The position numbers and the translations under genes were made by a program. Positions 34,810 through 45,993 of a stretch of DNA of 64,000 nt are shown piece after piece; positions within the stretch are counted from its first letter, which is position 1; each line of letters starts with the position of its first letter. The stretch spans positions 62,001 through 126,000 of the forward strand of contig CAWHDV010000001.1 in the NCBI GenBank assembly GCA_963828185.1, written 5' to 3'. The notes beneath the pieces are model-generated. The model was not told the DNA's origin. It saw nothing but the letters and a program-made list of their open reading frames with translations, and did no database searches. This DNA is from Rhodoblastus sp963828185 (lineage in GTDB: Bacteria; Pseudomonadota; Alphaproteobacteria; Rhizobiales; Beijerinckiaceae).

Positions 34810-35764
34810 ATGAAGCCGCAGAAGCGATTCATCCTCAGTCTCGACCCTTCGAGCCCGCCGCAAGGACTGGAGGGCGCGGTGGTCGCCATCGGCAATTTCG
34901 ACGGCGTGCATCGCGGCCATCGCGCCGTCATTTTCCGCGCGCAGGATCTCGCGCAGACGCCTCGGGCGGCCCTGCGCCGTCCTGACCTTCGAGCCGCATC
35001 CGGCGGATTTCTTCGGCGGGAGCCAGACGATCTTCCGCCTCACCAGCCGCGACGCCAAGGCGCATCGCCTCGCCGAACTCGGACTCGACGGCATGATCGT
35101 GCTGGGCTTCGATGCCGAGCTGGCGCGCCTCGACGCCGACGCATTTTTCCGCGAGGTCCTTGTCCGCCGGCTTGGCGTCGGCGCCGTGGTCGTCGGCTAC
35201 GACTTCCATTTCGGCGCGCGGCGCTCCGGCACGCCGGCCTATCTGCGGGAGGCCGGTCCGAAGTTCGGACTTGTCGTCGAAATCGTCGAAAAGGTTTCGG
35301 CCGATGAGGAAGGGTCGCTCGACGCCGTCTCCTCGACGGCGACGCGCGCGGCTCTCGAGCGCGGCGACGTGGCCGCAGCCGCGGCGCTCCTCGGCCATGA
35401 CTGGTCGCTGACCGGAACGGTGATCCACGGCGCGAAACTCGGGCGGCGACTGGGCTATCCCACGGCCAATCTCGCCGTCGATCCGGCCTGCCGCCTCAAA
35501 CATGCGATCTATGCCGTCGAAATCGAGTTCGACGGCGGGAGACGCAAGGGCGTGGCGAGTTTCGGCCGCCGCCCGACCGTCGACAACGGGCCGCCGCTGC
35601 TGGAAGTTTATATTTTCGATTTTGCCGGCGACCTGTACGGCAAGGACATCGAGGTCTTCTTCATCGATTTCCTGCGCCCGGAACAGAAATTCGACACGCT
35701 CGACGCGCTTCTGGCGCAAATCCGCCGCGACGAGGCGGAGGCGAAACAAAAACTCGGTCTGTGA
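34810..35764 (+). CDS. ribF: Bifunctional riboflavin kinase / FAD synthetase, one frame break
   Basis: Makes FMN and then FAD from riboflavin. The nucleotidyltransferase half starts with AIGNFDGVHRGHRAV; after the break it continues CAVLTFEPHPADFF, VVVGYDFHFGARRSG and STATRAALERGDV. The flavokinase half has GTVIHGAKLGRRLGYPTANL. One extra base near 34960-34961 breaks the frame in the N-terminal part. The corrected length is about 317 residues. No FMN riboswitch-like leader is visible; the gene follows MaoC after 40 nt. Confidence 0.92.
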
Positions 35765-35838
35765 CGCCGACGAAGGGACCGAAGGCTTTATCGACGGAGC
35801 GGGCGATGGCCGGACGCTCCCGAACGCGAAGGTGACAC

Positions 35839-37944
35839 ATGAGACTTTTGGGCTTTGCCGTCGCGCTTTTCGCCCTGCTCGCCGCCGCCGCCGGCTGGCG
35901 GCTCGGCGACGCGACCCTTGGACTGCTTGCCGCGTCCAGTCTGTATCTGTCCTATATCTGCCTGCGCAGCGCGCCGGTCTCGGCGTTTCTGAAAATCTTC
36001 ATCGCGCTGTTTTCGGTCGAGACCATCGCTTTCGGCCTCGGCGATCTCGTCGCGCGCTTCGGCTATTGGCCGAAGGCGCTGAATGAGGCGCGGCTGCCGG
36101 ACACATTGTCGCTGACCGTTGCGGTCTTCGCCATTCTGATCTTCGCCGTTTCGCACGTGCCGGTCGTGCGCGCCATGACGCGCATCGCCGACCGCTTTTT
36201 CGTCCATGCCGACGAAACCGTCGCCGATTTCGGGCCGCTGCGCTTGAAAATGCTGAAGCGGGTGCTCGCGACCGGCATGGTGGTCTTCCTCGGTGCTGAT
36301 CAATCAGGCGCAGGTGGCGATCACGCGTGCGGCTGAATTTCTTCAACCGCGATTTCTTCAACGCCATCCAGGCCAAGAACGGCCCCGAATTCTGGCGCAT
36401 GCTGATCTGGGTGTTCACGCCCTGGGCCTTCATCTACGTCGGCAGCGCCGTGGTCGAATATGTCGTCAGCTCTTATCTGGTCATCCGCTGGCGGCGCTGG
36501 CTGACGCGCTTCTATATCGCGCACTGGCTGGAGGGGCATGCTCATTACCGCATGTCGCTGACCGGGGGCAGCGGCGGACAACCCCGACCAGCGCATCGCC
36601 GAAGACGTCGCCCGCTTCATCGACGGCGGCGGCGAAGGCGGCACCTACGGCTACGGCGTCTATAATTACTCCATCCTGCTGATCTCGACCCTGTCGTCGC
36701 TGGTGTCCTTCGCCATCCTTTTGTGGAGCCTCTCCTCCAATTTCACTTTTCCGGGCACCCATTTCGCGCTTCCCGGCCTGCTGTTCTGGGTCGCCTTGAT
36801 CTATGCCGCGACCGGAACGCTGGTCACCCATCTGATCGGCCGGCCGCTTTCGCGCATCATGTTCGCGCGGCAGCAGAGGGAGGCGGATTTCCGCTTCTCG
36901 CTGGCGCGGCTGCGCGAATATAGCGAGCAGGTGGCGCTGCTCAACGGCGAGCCGGCGGAAAGGGTCTCCCTGCGCGAAAGCTTCCAGCGGCTGATCGACA
37001 ATTATCTCGACATGATCAACCTGCGCAAAAGGCTCGTCGCCTTCACCGGCTTCTATGGCCAGATCAGCCCGATCATCCCCTACGTCTTCTCCGCGCCCTT
37101 CTATTTTTCCGGCAAGATCGCCCTGGGCGTGATGACGCAGACGGCGCAGGCCTTCGGCCAGGTCGAGGGGGCGCTGACCTTCTTCATCAATTACTACACG
37201 TCCCTGGCGGGCTTTCGCGCGGTGCTCGAGCGTCTGACCTCCTTCGACGCGGCGATCGAGGCAGGCAAGGCCCCCGGCGGCATCAAGATCGCCATCGACG
37301 CGCCCGCGCCGGCCCTGCGCGGCGCCACGATCTGCCTGCCGACCGGCGCGCCGCTCCTGCAAGGCGTCGATCTGGCTCTCGCTCCCGGCAAAAACCTGCT
37401 CGTCACCGGGCCATCCGGGGTCGGCAAATCGACCCTTTTCCGCGCCATGGCCGGCGTCTGGCCGTTCGGCTCCGGCGAGGTCGCGACGCCGCCCGAAGGC
37501 CGAATGATGCTGCTGCCGCAAAAGCCTTACATTCCCATCGGAACTCTGCGCGCGGCGGTGATCTATCCGGCCGAGCCGGGCGTCTATTCGGATGAAGCCA
37601 TCATGGCGGCCCTGAAAGACGCCCATCTTGCCGAACTCGCCGGCAAGCTCGACGAGACCGACATCTGGCCGCAAAGGCTTTCGGGCGGCGAACAGCAGAG
37701 GCTGGCCATCGCGCGCGCCGTGCTCGCGAAGCCCGACTGGCTGCTGCTCGACGAAGCGACCACCGCGCTCGACGAAGAGACCGAAGCCGCCATTTACGCC
37801 ATGCTGGCCGACCGCCTGCCCACGACGACCCTCATGTCGATCGGCCATCGCTCGACGCTCGCCGCCTTCCACTCGGCGCGGGCGCAGGTGCTGCCCGGAC
37901 CGCAAGGCGGCGCCTCGAGCGTCAAGCTGTTGCTGCCGGCCTGA
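35839..37944 (+). CDS. ABC transporter permease/ATPase fusion, SbmA/BacA-like (ABC_membrane_2), three frame breaks
   Basis: A half-transporter of about 700 residues. An extra hydrophobic N-terminal region (residues 1-110) precedes the membrane domain, where RWRRWLTRFYIAHWLEGHAHYRM and ADNPDQRIAEDVARF are hallmarks of the SbmA/BacA/YddA group. The C-terminal ATPase has GPSGVGKSTLFRAMAGVW, LSGGEQQRLAIARAVL and WLLLDEATTALDEE. Frame changes lie near 36292-36293, 36323-36327 and in a G run at 36564-36568; each fits one extra base. Relatives import peptides, bleomycin or very-long-chain acyl compounds. Substrate unknown. Confidence 0.85.
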
Positions 37945-37951
37945 ATTTTCC

Positions 37952-38530
37952 TCACCCGGCGGCAGGCAGCAGCGGGACTCCGGCGAGCGGATGCAGCCAG
38001 AATAGCGTCGCCGCCCACAGGGCGAGGCCGATCAGGACGGAAGCTGCGTCGCCGCCAAAGCCTTGCGCCGGCTTTTTGCCCGCGACCACGCGGCGCGCCA
38101 CGGAAATCCGGTCGTAGGCGCCGAAGGCCAGAAAGGATCCAAACAGCAGCAGGGCGAGAAGGTCGCCGTTCGCGGCGAGATGCGCGAGCGCCCACAGGAT
38201 GATCGCGGCAAGCATGGGATGAACCGCCGTGTCGCGGACATGGGAGGGAATATAGGCGCTGACGATCAGGACGAAGGCCAAAGCCGTCAAGGCGAAGGCC
38301 AGATGCCGCGTCCAGTGCGGCGGCGACCAGATCTGCATGTCCGCCGGCGCGCCGCGAAAGGCCGAAACGCCCAGCACGATCAGGATCAGGCCGGCGAGCG
38401 AGGCGACCGAAAAGGCCAGCTTGTAGACCTTGAGTCCGACGCGCTCCACCAGCGCGCCGCGGAAAGCGGGAAACGTCGGCGTCACATGCGCGCCAAGGAA
38501 CAGGATCAGACCGAAAATCAGCATCGCCAT
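37952..38530 (-). CDS. NnrU family membrane protein
   Basis: A 192-residue protein with about six transmembrane helices and the NnrU features GAHVTPTFPAFRGALVERVG near the N-terminus and HWTRHLAFALTALAFVL in the middle. NnrU was named for nitrite/nitric-oxide metabolism in denitrifiers; many members occur outside that context and resemble isoprenoid-modifying membrane enzymes such as Z-ISO. No denitrification gene is nearby. It ends 7 nt from the convergent ABC transporter gene. Confidence 0.85.
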   Translation of the reverse strand: MAMLIFGLILFLGAHVTPTFPAFRGALVERVGLKVYKLAFSVASLAGLILIVLGVSAFRGAPADMQIWSPPHWTRHLAFALTALAFVLIVSAYIPSHVRDTAVHPMLAAIILWALAHLAANGDLLALLLFGSFLAFGAYDRISVARRVVAGKKPAQGFGGDAASVLIGLALWAATLFWLHPLAGVPLLPAAG

Positions 38531-38588
38531 GGCGAATTCCCCCTCTCGCCGGCCGGGCGCCGCAGAGCCCGGAGTTCGGCAGGCGGCC

Positions 38589-39521
38589 TCAATAGGGTTG
38601 CGCGCCGCCGCGCGGCGGTTGCGCCGGCCTGACGCTGCCGCTCCGGGCGTTCGTCTGAGCCTTTTTCTTGTCCTTTTTAGGCTTTTCGTTGGCCAGCAGC
38701 GCCTGAAGCCGGTAATCGCGGGCCTCGGTCAGGCGGAGCGCGCAAAAACCGAGCGTGTCCTCATGGTCGTAATCGCGGCAGGACTGCGCTCGCTCGGCGG
38801 CGAAAGCCGCCTGCTCCCGCACGATCGCCTGCGCCGCCGGCTTGTCCTTCCTGTATCGGTGAAGAAGGGCGCGAAAATGCGCGCGCGCCTCTTTTTCCAG
38901 CGCCGCGCGCTCCCGCTCGATGTTTTTTTTGCGGCTTTCCGAAAAGGAATCTCCCGAGGGTCCCCACAGTCCGACTGCGTCGACATGGCAGTCGGCCTGC
39001 GCGAACACGCATGCGCCCGAGGGGCTTGTCGCGCGCAAGGCGCCGTTGAGAACGTCGAATTGCAGCGGGCAGGCGGAGGAGTCGAGCACAAATCTCTGCA
39101 CCCCGTCCGGCGCGCCCAGAGGCTTCAGCTTCAATGGCTCCGCGCCGCCCATCGCCACCTGGCAGGCCTGGTTGGGGTGCGAGATCTTGTCGCCGGCCAG
39201 CGCCAGGCGCGAGAGGTTCAGATCGTCGCCCGACTTCTCGATCTGCAGGGCGCCGCGCGAGCCGGACAAAGCGAACGGCTTGCCGATCACGGATTCGACG
39301 GCGGGCGGCTTGGCGGGGACGAAATGGCGGTCGACCTCGCCGTCTTCGTCCGGATTGGCCGGTTCGCCGGGATGGAGGCGCGGCCGGCGCGCCGCCGGCG
39401 GCGGCCCCGACTGGCCGGCGGGCGTCGGCGCGCCGACCGCGCTCGGCAGCATCATTTGCGCGCGGCCTGGGACCGGCGTCACGCTCAGGAAAACCACGGC
39501 AATGAGAAATAGTCGGCGCAT
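38589..39521 (-). CDS. Exported hypothetical protein
   Basis: A 310-residue protein. The start MRRLFLIAVVFLSVTPVPG gives a signal peptide cleaved near GRAQ; the long upstream in-frame extension is rejected. A Pro-rich linker (about residues 30-70) precedes a region with several Cys (ACQVAMGG, DSSACPLQFD, GACVFAQADC, RDYD...FCALRL) that may pair as disulfides, and a basic, coiled-coil-like C-terminal part ending RGGAQPY. I do not recognise the family. It lies between the nnrU-like gene and ompW on the same strand. Confidence 0.7.
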   Translation of the reverse strand: MRRLFLIAVVFLSVTPVPGRAQMMLPSAVGAPTPAGQSGPPPAARRPRLHPGEPANPDEDGEVDRHFVPAKPPAVESVIGKPFALSGSRGALQIEKSGDDLNLSRLALAGDKISHPNQACQVAMGGAEPLKLKPLGAPDGVQRFVLDSSACPLQFDVLNGALRATSPSGACVFAQADCHVDAVGLWGPSGDSFSESRKKNIERERAALEKEARAHFRALLHRYRKDKPAAQAIVREQAAFAAERAQSCRDYDHEDTLGFCALRLTEARDYRLQALLANEKPKKDKKKAQTNARSGSVRPAQPPRGGAQPY

Positions 39522-39603
39522 GATCGATTGATGGTTCAGGAAATGTAAATTTCTTGACTTCATCCGCGCCGGCCCGCGAAAAACATGCGGCGAAGCGGCA
39601 AAG

Positions 39604-39627
39604 AAAAACCCCCGCCGCGGGCGAGGG
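39604..39627 (-). terminator. Rho-independent terminator of the ompW-like gene
   Basis: On the minus strand an 8-bp stem CCCTCGCC / GGCGGGGG (one T-G pair) with a CGC loop is followed by five T. It begins about 35 nt after the stop of the outer-membrane protein gene and is well placed to end that transcript. Confidence 0.8.
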
Positions 39628-39661
39628 CCGGTTTTGCGATTCCGAGTCGAAGCCAAAGGCC

Positions 39662-40471
39662 TCAATATTTGGCGGTCACGGCGTCCGGCGCGCCGAAGCG
39701 ATAGACGATGCCGGCGGAAAGCAGCCAGGGCTGGAAATTCACGTGCTGCGTGGTGATGACCGGAACGCCGGGCGCAAGCGCGAGGCCAGTGGCGTGGGCG
39801 TCGACATAGGAGAAGATTTTCTTCGCGTCGAAGCTGACGCCCCAGTTCCTGTCGAACATGTAATCCGCGCCCGCCTGCAGCACCAGCCCGACCGAACCGC
39901 CCACTTTCACGCCAGTGAGAAATTCGTTCTTGTTGTCAAAGGAAAAGCCCGGCGCGAGGCCGACGCCGGCGTAAGGCTGGAAGGCGCCGAACTGGTTGAG
40001 GTGATAGACGACGGTGATCGGAACGACGGCCGGCAGGATTTCCGAGAGCACGGTGCCGTTGGGCAGGGCCGGATTGCGCGGGTTGAAGCCCTTGGTCGTG
40101 TCCTTGGCGTAGAAGGGAATGCCAGCGGAAACGTCGAGCGAAATATTGCGGGTGACGAAATAGCCCGCCTCCCCGCCCAGGGTCACAATATTGCCGATCG
40201 TCGCGCCGACGCCTGCGGGGTAGACGCCGAAGTTCCCCCCCTGCATCAAGATCGGATTTTGCCCGGCAAGGCGCGACGTGCTGGTGTTGAGTCCGTAGGT
40301 GACGCCGATCTTGATGAAGAAAGGCTCGAAATTGTCGACGACCGGCGCGACCGGGACGGGCTCCTTGACGCTCGGCAGATCGGCGGCCATGGCCATGGTC
40401 GAGCCGGCGAGGAGAGCGCCGAAGGCGCACGCGGCGCTAAATTTCCCGAGTGAAGATTTCAACGCGCCCAT
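39662..40471 (-). CDS. OmpW family outer-membrane beta-barrel protein
   Basis: A 269-residue protein with an N-terminal signal peptide (CAFGALLAGSTMAMAADL) and a body of alternating hydrophobic residues typical of an 8-stranded barrel. The region FQPYAGVGLAPGFSFDNKN and the end PWLLSAGIVYRFGAPDAVTAKY fit the OmpW pattern. OmpW proteins form narrow hydrophobic channels. It has its own terminator and a 446-base upstream spacer. Confidence 0.83.
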   Translation of the reverse strand: MGALKSSLGKFSAACAFGALLAGSTMAMAADLPSVKEPVPVAPVVDNFEPFFIKIGVTYGLNTSTSRLAGQNPILMQGGNFGVYPAGVGATIGNIVTLGGEAGYFVTRNISLDVSAGIPFYAKDTTKGFNPRNPALPNGTVLSEILPAVVPITVVYHLNQFGAFQPYAGVGLAPGFSFDNKNEFLTGVKVGGSVGLVLQAGADYMFDRNWGVSFDAKKIFSYVDAHATGLALAPGVPVITTQHVNFQPWLLSAGIVYRFGAPDAVTAKY

Positions 40472-40755
40472 TTCATCGCTCCCTGATCTTGTCGTTCTTC
40501 TTGCAATTCAGTCGGAGTCTAGGCTGTGGCCATTTCAATGATTCTGTCAATAAATCAGCGGGCTTTTTCCATGCGCCTGGCGAAGCCCAAGCGTCGCCAT
40601 GATTCGGCCTTCATTATTGATTTCATTCCATTTAACTGCGGCTTCCGCAGCCTGTCGGCAGCGAGAAGGCTCGCGGATTTCGCGTCCTCGTTGCAGTTTG
40701 GCCACAGGCGGCGTCCGGCTCGGGACGTCCCGGCGCGCACGTCGGCAAGAGGCTG
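40472..40755. other. Gene-free spacer between the divergent ompW and dnaK genes
   Basis: The spacer begins AT-rich on the ompW side, as expected for its promoter. Short open frames here overlap one another on both strands and lack any family resemblance or ribosome-binding site. The dnaK promoter follows at 40756. Confidence 0.5.
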
Positions 40756-40784
40756 CTTGCGGCCAAAAATCCCCGCCCCTATAT
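40756..40784 (+). promoter_or_regulatory. RpoH (sigma-32) promoter of dnaK
   Basis: CTTG (40756-40759), an 18-nt spacer, then CCTATAT (40778-40784). This fits exactly the alphaproteobacterial RpoH consensus CTTG-N17/18-CYTATNT. It lies 133 nt before the dnaK ATG. A second, weaker candidate (CTTG-N18-CCAATCT) starts at about 40796. Confidence 0.75.
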
Positions 40785-40917
40785 CAGTCGCGCTCTTGTA
40801 TGCGGGCGCCCTCATCCCAATCTGAACGCAAGTCGGGGACCGGGCGAGACGAAACTCCGCCCTGAACCGGACCGCTTCGGGGTCCGGCGGTTCTGCGAAG
40901 GAAAGGAAAGACTACTC

Positions 40918-42819
<1,902 letters not shown>

Positions 42820-42858
42820 TCGCTTTACGATCCGGCGCGGGCTGCACTGGCGATCGGT

Positions 42859-42891
42859 CTTCCTGCCGTTCCCTTGCGGAACGGCAGGAAG
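42859..42891. terminator. Strong hairpin between dnaK and dnaJ
   Basis: A perfect 14-bp stem CTTCCTGCCGTTCC / GGAACGGCAGGAAG with a 5-nt loop, 39 nt after dnaK. It lacks a T run, so it may partially attenuate transcription or protect the dnaK mRNA 3' end from nucleases, giving more DnaK than DnaJ. Confidence 0.7.
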
Positions 42892-43052
42892 GCGTTCGCG
42901 GTGGTTTTTCGCGGCGTTTTTTCATTTGGACGCGAAAAATCCGCCGCGCGCGGAAAAATCTGTTGCGCCGCCGCGACGCAGCCTCTAGCTCGTCAGGATG
43001 AACAAGGGCATTTCCTTGCCGTGACCTTCGCCGCAGGTGGAAAAAATTGTCG

Positions 43053-44192
43053 ATGGCCAAACGCTGCTATTACGAAATTCTCGGCGTTGTCCGCACCTGT
43101 TCCGACGGCGAGCTGAAAAGCGCCTTCCGCAAGCAGGCGATGCAATACCACCCCGACAAGAACCCGGGCGACAAGACATCCGAGGCGAAATTCAAGGAAG
43201 TCAACGAAGCCTACCAGGTGCTGTCCGACGGCCAGAAGCGCGCCGCCTATGACAGGCATGGCCACGCCGCCTTCGAGCATGGCGGCGCGGGCTCTGGCGG
43301 CGGTTTCGGCATGGGCGAAGGTTTTGCCGCCTCGATGGCCGACATTTTCGACGACTTGTTCGGCGATGTGATGGGCGGCGGCGGCAGGCGCGGCCGTTCG
43401 ACCGGGCGCGAGCGCGGCTCCGACCTGCGCTACAATATGGAAGTCACGCTTGAGGAAGCTTTTCGCGGCAAATCGGCGGCGCTGAAAATCCCGACCTCCG
43501 TCTCCTGCGAGGTCTGCGCCGGCTCGGGCGCCAAGGCCGGCTCCAAGCCGAAGACCTGCTCGACCTGCGGCGGCGCAGGCCGCGTCAGGGCGCAGCAGGG
43601 GTTCTTCTCCATCGAGCGCGCCTGCCCGACCTGCCAGGGCCGCGGCGAAGTGATCGAAAATCCCTGTCCCAATTGCGCTGGCGCCGGCCGCGTGACCCGC
43701 GAGCGCTCGCTGTCCGTCAATATTCCCGCGGGCATCGAGGACGGGACGCGCATTCGCCTGTCGGGCGAGGGCGAGGCTGGCCTGCGCGGCGGCCCCTCCG
43801 GCGACCTTTACATCTTCCTGTCGATCAAACCGCATCCGTTCTTCCAGCGCGAGGGCGCCGATCTTTACTGCCGCGTGCCGATCTCTATGGTGCAGGCCGC
43901 GCTCGGCGGCGAAATCAAGGTTCGCGCCGTCGATGGCGCCGAAGTCAGGGTCAAGGTCGACGAGGGCACCCAGTCCGGGCGGCAGTTCAAGATCAAGGGA
44001 CGCGGCATGCCGGTGCTGCGCTCGCGCGAATTCGGCGACCTCTATATCCAGGCCAATGTCGAGACGCCGCAAAATCTCACCAAGCGACAAAGAGAACTGT
44101 TGTCCGAATTCGAAAACGAATCGACCCACAAGACGCATCCGGAATCGGCGGGCTTTTTCGCCAAGATGAAAGAATTCTTCGATTTGACCTGA
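43053..44192 (+). CDS. dnaJ: Molecular chaperone DnaJ (Hsp40)
   Basis: A 379-residue type I J-protein. The J domain contains MQYHPDKNPGD with HPD, followed by a Gly-rich region and four zinc-binding CxxCxGxG repeats: CEVCAGSG, CSTCGGAG, CPTCQGRG and CPNCAGAG. It stimulates DnaK ATPase. I chose MAKRCYYEIL, the family start; a TTG two codons upstream is also open. A GG-rich motif before the ATG serves as ribosome-binding site. Confidence 0.97.
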   Translation: MAKRCYYEILGVVRTCSDGELKSAFRKQAMQYHPDKNPGDKTSEAKFKEVNEAYQVLSDGQKRAAYDRHGHAAFEHGGAGSGGGFGMGEGFAASMADIFDDLFGDVMGGGGRRGRSTGRERGSDLRYNMEVTLEEAFRGKSAALKIPTSVSCEVCAGSGAKAGSKPKTCSTCGGAGRVRAQQGFFSIERACPTCQGRGEVIENPCPNCAGAGRVTRERSLSVNIPAGIEDGTRIRLSGEGEAGLRGGPSGDLYIFLSIKPHPFFQREGADLYCRVPISMVQAALGGEIKVRAVDGAEVRVKVDEGTQSGRQFKIKGRGMPVLRSREFGDLYIQANVETPQNLTKRQRELLSEFENESTHKTHPESAGFFAKMKEFFDLT

Positions 44193-44274
44193 GGCGAATC
44201 GGGCCGTTCTTGACGCCCTATCGATTGTGAGAGATTTTTGACCCTCGGGTTCGTCCGGGTGCAAGGGCAAAAAA

Positions 44275-45081
44275 TTGAGCGCGCAAAAAAAACAGGCGAC
44301 AAAAATCCTGTCCAACCCAAGAAGCCTGATCGACGCTCGGCTGGGCGATGAGGCGCGCTTCATTCGCAGCTGGCTCGAGAATCCGCGCCTTGCCGGAGCG
44401 ATTACGCCCTCCGGACGATTTTTGGCCCGCGCGATGGCGCATTGCATCGACCCGGCCTCCGACGGCCCGATCATCGAGCTCGGCCCCGGCACCGGCCCCG
44501 TCACCCAGGCCTTGCTGGCGCGGGGCGTCGCGCCGGAGCGGCTGGTGCTCGTCGAATACGAGCCGTCCTTTTGCCATCTGCTGGCGAAGAAATTCCCGCG
44601 CGCGAAAATCGTGCGCGGCGACGCCTACCATTTGCGCGGCACGCTCGCCGGCCATCTCGGCAAAAAGCCCGCGGCCATCGTCTCCAGCCTGCCCCTGCTG
44701 ACAAAACCCGAGGCGGCGCGCGTGGCGCTGCTGCGGCAGGCCTTCGAGCTGATGGGCCCGGAGGGGCGCTTCATCCAGTTCACCTATGGCGTCAAATCGC
44801 CGGCGCCGCCGCATCTGTGCCATGACCTGCACATCAAGACGCAGAGCCTCGCGCCAATCTGGCTCAACCTGCCGCCCGCGCGCATCTTCATCTATCGCCA
44901 CGTCGATTGCCCGCATGCGATCGAGCCGCCGCCGGACATGATCGACAAGCTGCTGCGCCAGTCGCGCCGCTTTGGCGCGGAAATCCGCGGCGAATTCGAG
45001 GAAGCCCGAGCCCGCCTCGTGCTCAACAATGCGAAGCCGCGCATTTCCAAGAGCAATCACGCGAAGTCGCAGCGCTTCTGA
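44275..45081 (+). CDS. pmtA: Phospholipid N-methyltransferase PmtA
   Basis: A 268-residue class I methyltransferase that converts phosphatidylethanolamine to phosphatidylcholine with SAM. Motif I is IIELGPGTGPVTQALL near residue 66, with post-I VEYEPSF and SSLPLL downstream; the N-terminal RSWLENPRLAGAITPSG segment is typical of the rhizobial enzyme. Position between dnaJ and pyrF matches rhizobial genomes. The start is a TTG (MSAQKKQ), which is plausible but not certain. Confidence 0.85.
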   Translation: MSAQKKQATKILSNPRSLIDARLGDEARFIRSWLENPRLAGAITPSGRFLARAMAHCIDPASDGPIIELGPGTGPVTQALLARGVAPERLVLVEYEPSFCHLLAKKFPRAKIVRGDAYHLRGTLAGHLGKKPAAIVSSLPLLTKPEAARVALLRQAFELMGPEGRFIQFTYGVKSPAPPHLCHDLHIKTQSLAPIWLNLPPARIFIYRHVDCPHAIEPPPDMIDKLLRQSRRFGAEIRGEFEEARARLVLNNAKPRISKSNHAKSQRF

Positions 45082-45115
45082 ACCCCGCTTCCAGATCCCG
45101 AACCGACAGGCGGCC

Positions 45116-45856
45116 ATGCCAGCGTCTTCCATCGCCACTAGCGAAAAACTCATCGTCGCTCTGGATCTTCCTGACGTCGCGCAAGCGCGGAAAATGGTCG
45201 AGCGGCTCGGCGACAGCGTCCAGTTCTACAAGATCGGCATGGAGCTGGCCTATGGCGGCGGCCTCTCTGGCGGAGGGCTTGCGCTGGTCGAGGAGTTTTC
45301 CCGCGCCGGCAAGCAGGTCTTCGTCGATCTGAAGCTGCATGACATCGGCCATACCGTGGAGAAGGCGACGGCGCAGATCGCCAGGCTTGGCGCGCGTTTC
45401 CTGACCGTCCACGCCTATCCGCAAACCCTCGCCGCCGCGCGGCGCGGCGCGGAAGGATCGCCGTTGCAGGTGCTCGGCGTGACGGTGATGACGTCTTACG
45501 ACGACGCCGATCTCGCCGCCGCCGGCTATCGCCTCAACGTGCGCGACCTCGTGGTTTTGCGCGCGACCCAGGCAAGGGAGGCGGGCGTCGCCGGCCTCAT
45601 TCTCTCGCCAGAGGAATTGACTGCGGTTCGCGCGGCGGTCGGCCCGAAAATGCTTCTGGTCACGCCGGGCGTCAGGCCGGCGGGCGCGGCGCTGGGCGAC
45701 CAGAAACGAGTGGCGACGCCAGCCGACGCCTTTTCCCGGAGCGCCGATCATATCGTCGTCGGCCGGCCAATTCTCGCAGCGGAAGATCCGCGCGCGGCGG
45801 CGCTGGCCATCCAGCGCGAAATCGCCGAAACCTGCGCCAAGCTCGGCGGCGACTGA
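45116..45856 (+). CDS. pyrF: Orotidine-5'-phosphate decarboxylase
   Basis: A 246-residue TIM-barrel enzyme making UMP. It has IVALDLPDVAQA, the catalytic DLKLHDIGHTVEKA with the Asp-Lys-Asp array, LVTPGVRPAGA and DHIVVGRPI. The start MPASSIATSEK lies 34 nt after pmtA and is preferred over upstream in-frame residues that overlap pmtA. Confidence 0.95.
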   Translation: MPASSIATSEKLIVALDLPDVAQARKMVERLGDSVQFYKIGMELAYGGGLSGGGLALVEEFSRAGKQVFVDLKLHDIGHTVEKATAQIARLGARFLTVHAYPQTLAAARRGAEGSPLQVLGVTVMTSYDDADLAAAGYRLNVRDLVVLRATQAREAGVAGLILSPEELTAVRAAVGPKMLLVTPGVRPAGAALGDQKRVATPADAFSRSADHIVVGRPILAAEDPRAAALAIQREIAETCAKLGGD

Positions 45857-45865
45857 AGCAATAAA

Positions 45866-45898
45866 ATAAAAAACGCCGGGCGTACCTCCGGCCCGGCG
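45866..45898 (-). terminator. Hairpin with T tract facing the minus strand
   Basis: The stem CGCCGGGC / GCCCGGCG (8 bp, 9-nt loop) is followed by T-rich sequence only when read on the minus strand. Both neighbours, pyrF and the DUF1330 gene, are on the plus strand, so its natural use is unclear: it may block antisense transcription or act without a T run. Confidence 0.55.
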
Positions 45899-45993
45899 CT
45901 CCGTCCTGAGTGCTGGGGACAGCGCCTCGGACGAGCGGAACCTAGCGCCTCGACGTGACGGCGCCATGACAAATTTTGGACGGGATCGATATA

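Noticed and set aside
34774..34810. FMN riboswitch before ribF
   Set aside because: Only about 40 bases separate maoC and ribF and no conserved RFN core is visible.
30332..36570. Programmed ribosomal frameshifting in hisS, hisZ, ribF and the transporter
   Set aside because: The breaks are at different homopolymers, of both signs, several per gene, without slippery heptamers plus stem-loops; error is simpler.
40526..40865. Short open frames between ompW and dnaK
   Set aside because: They overlap on opposite strands, have no ribosome-binding sites, and run through the dnaK promoter.
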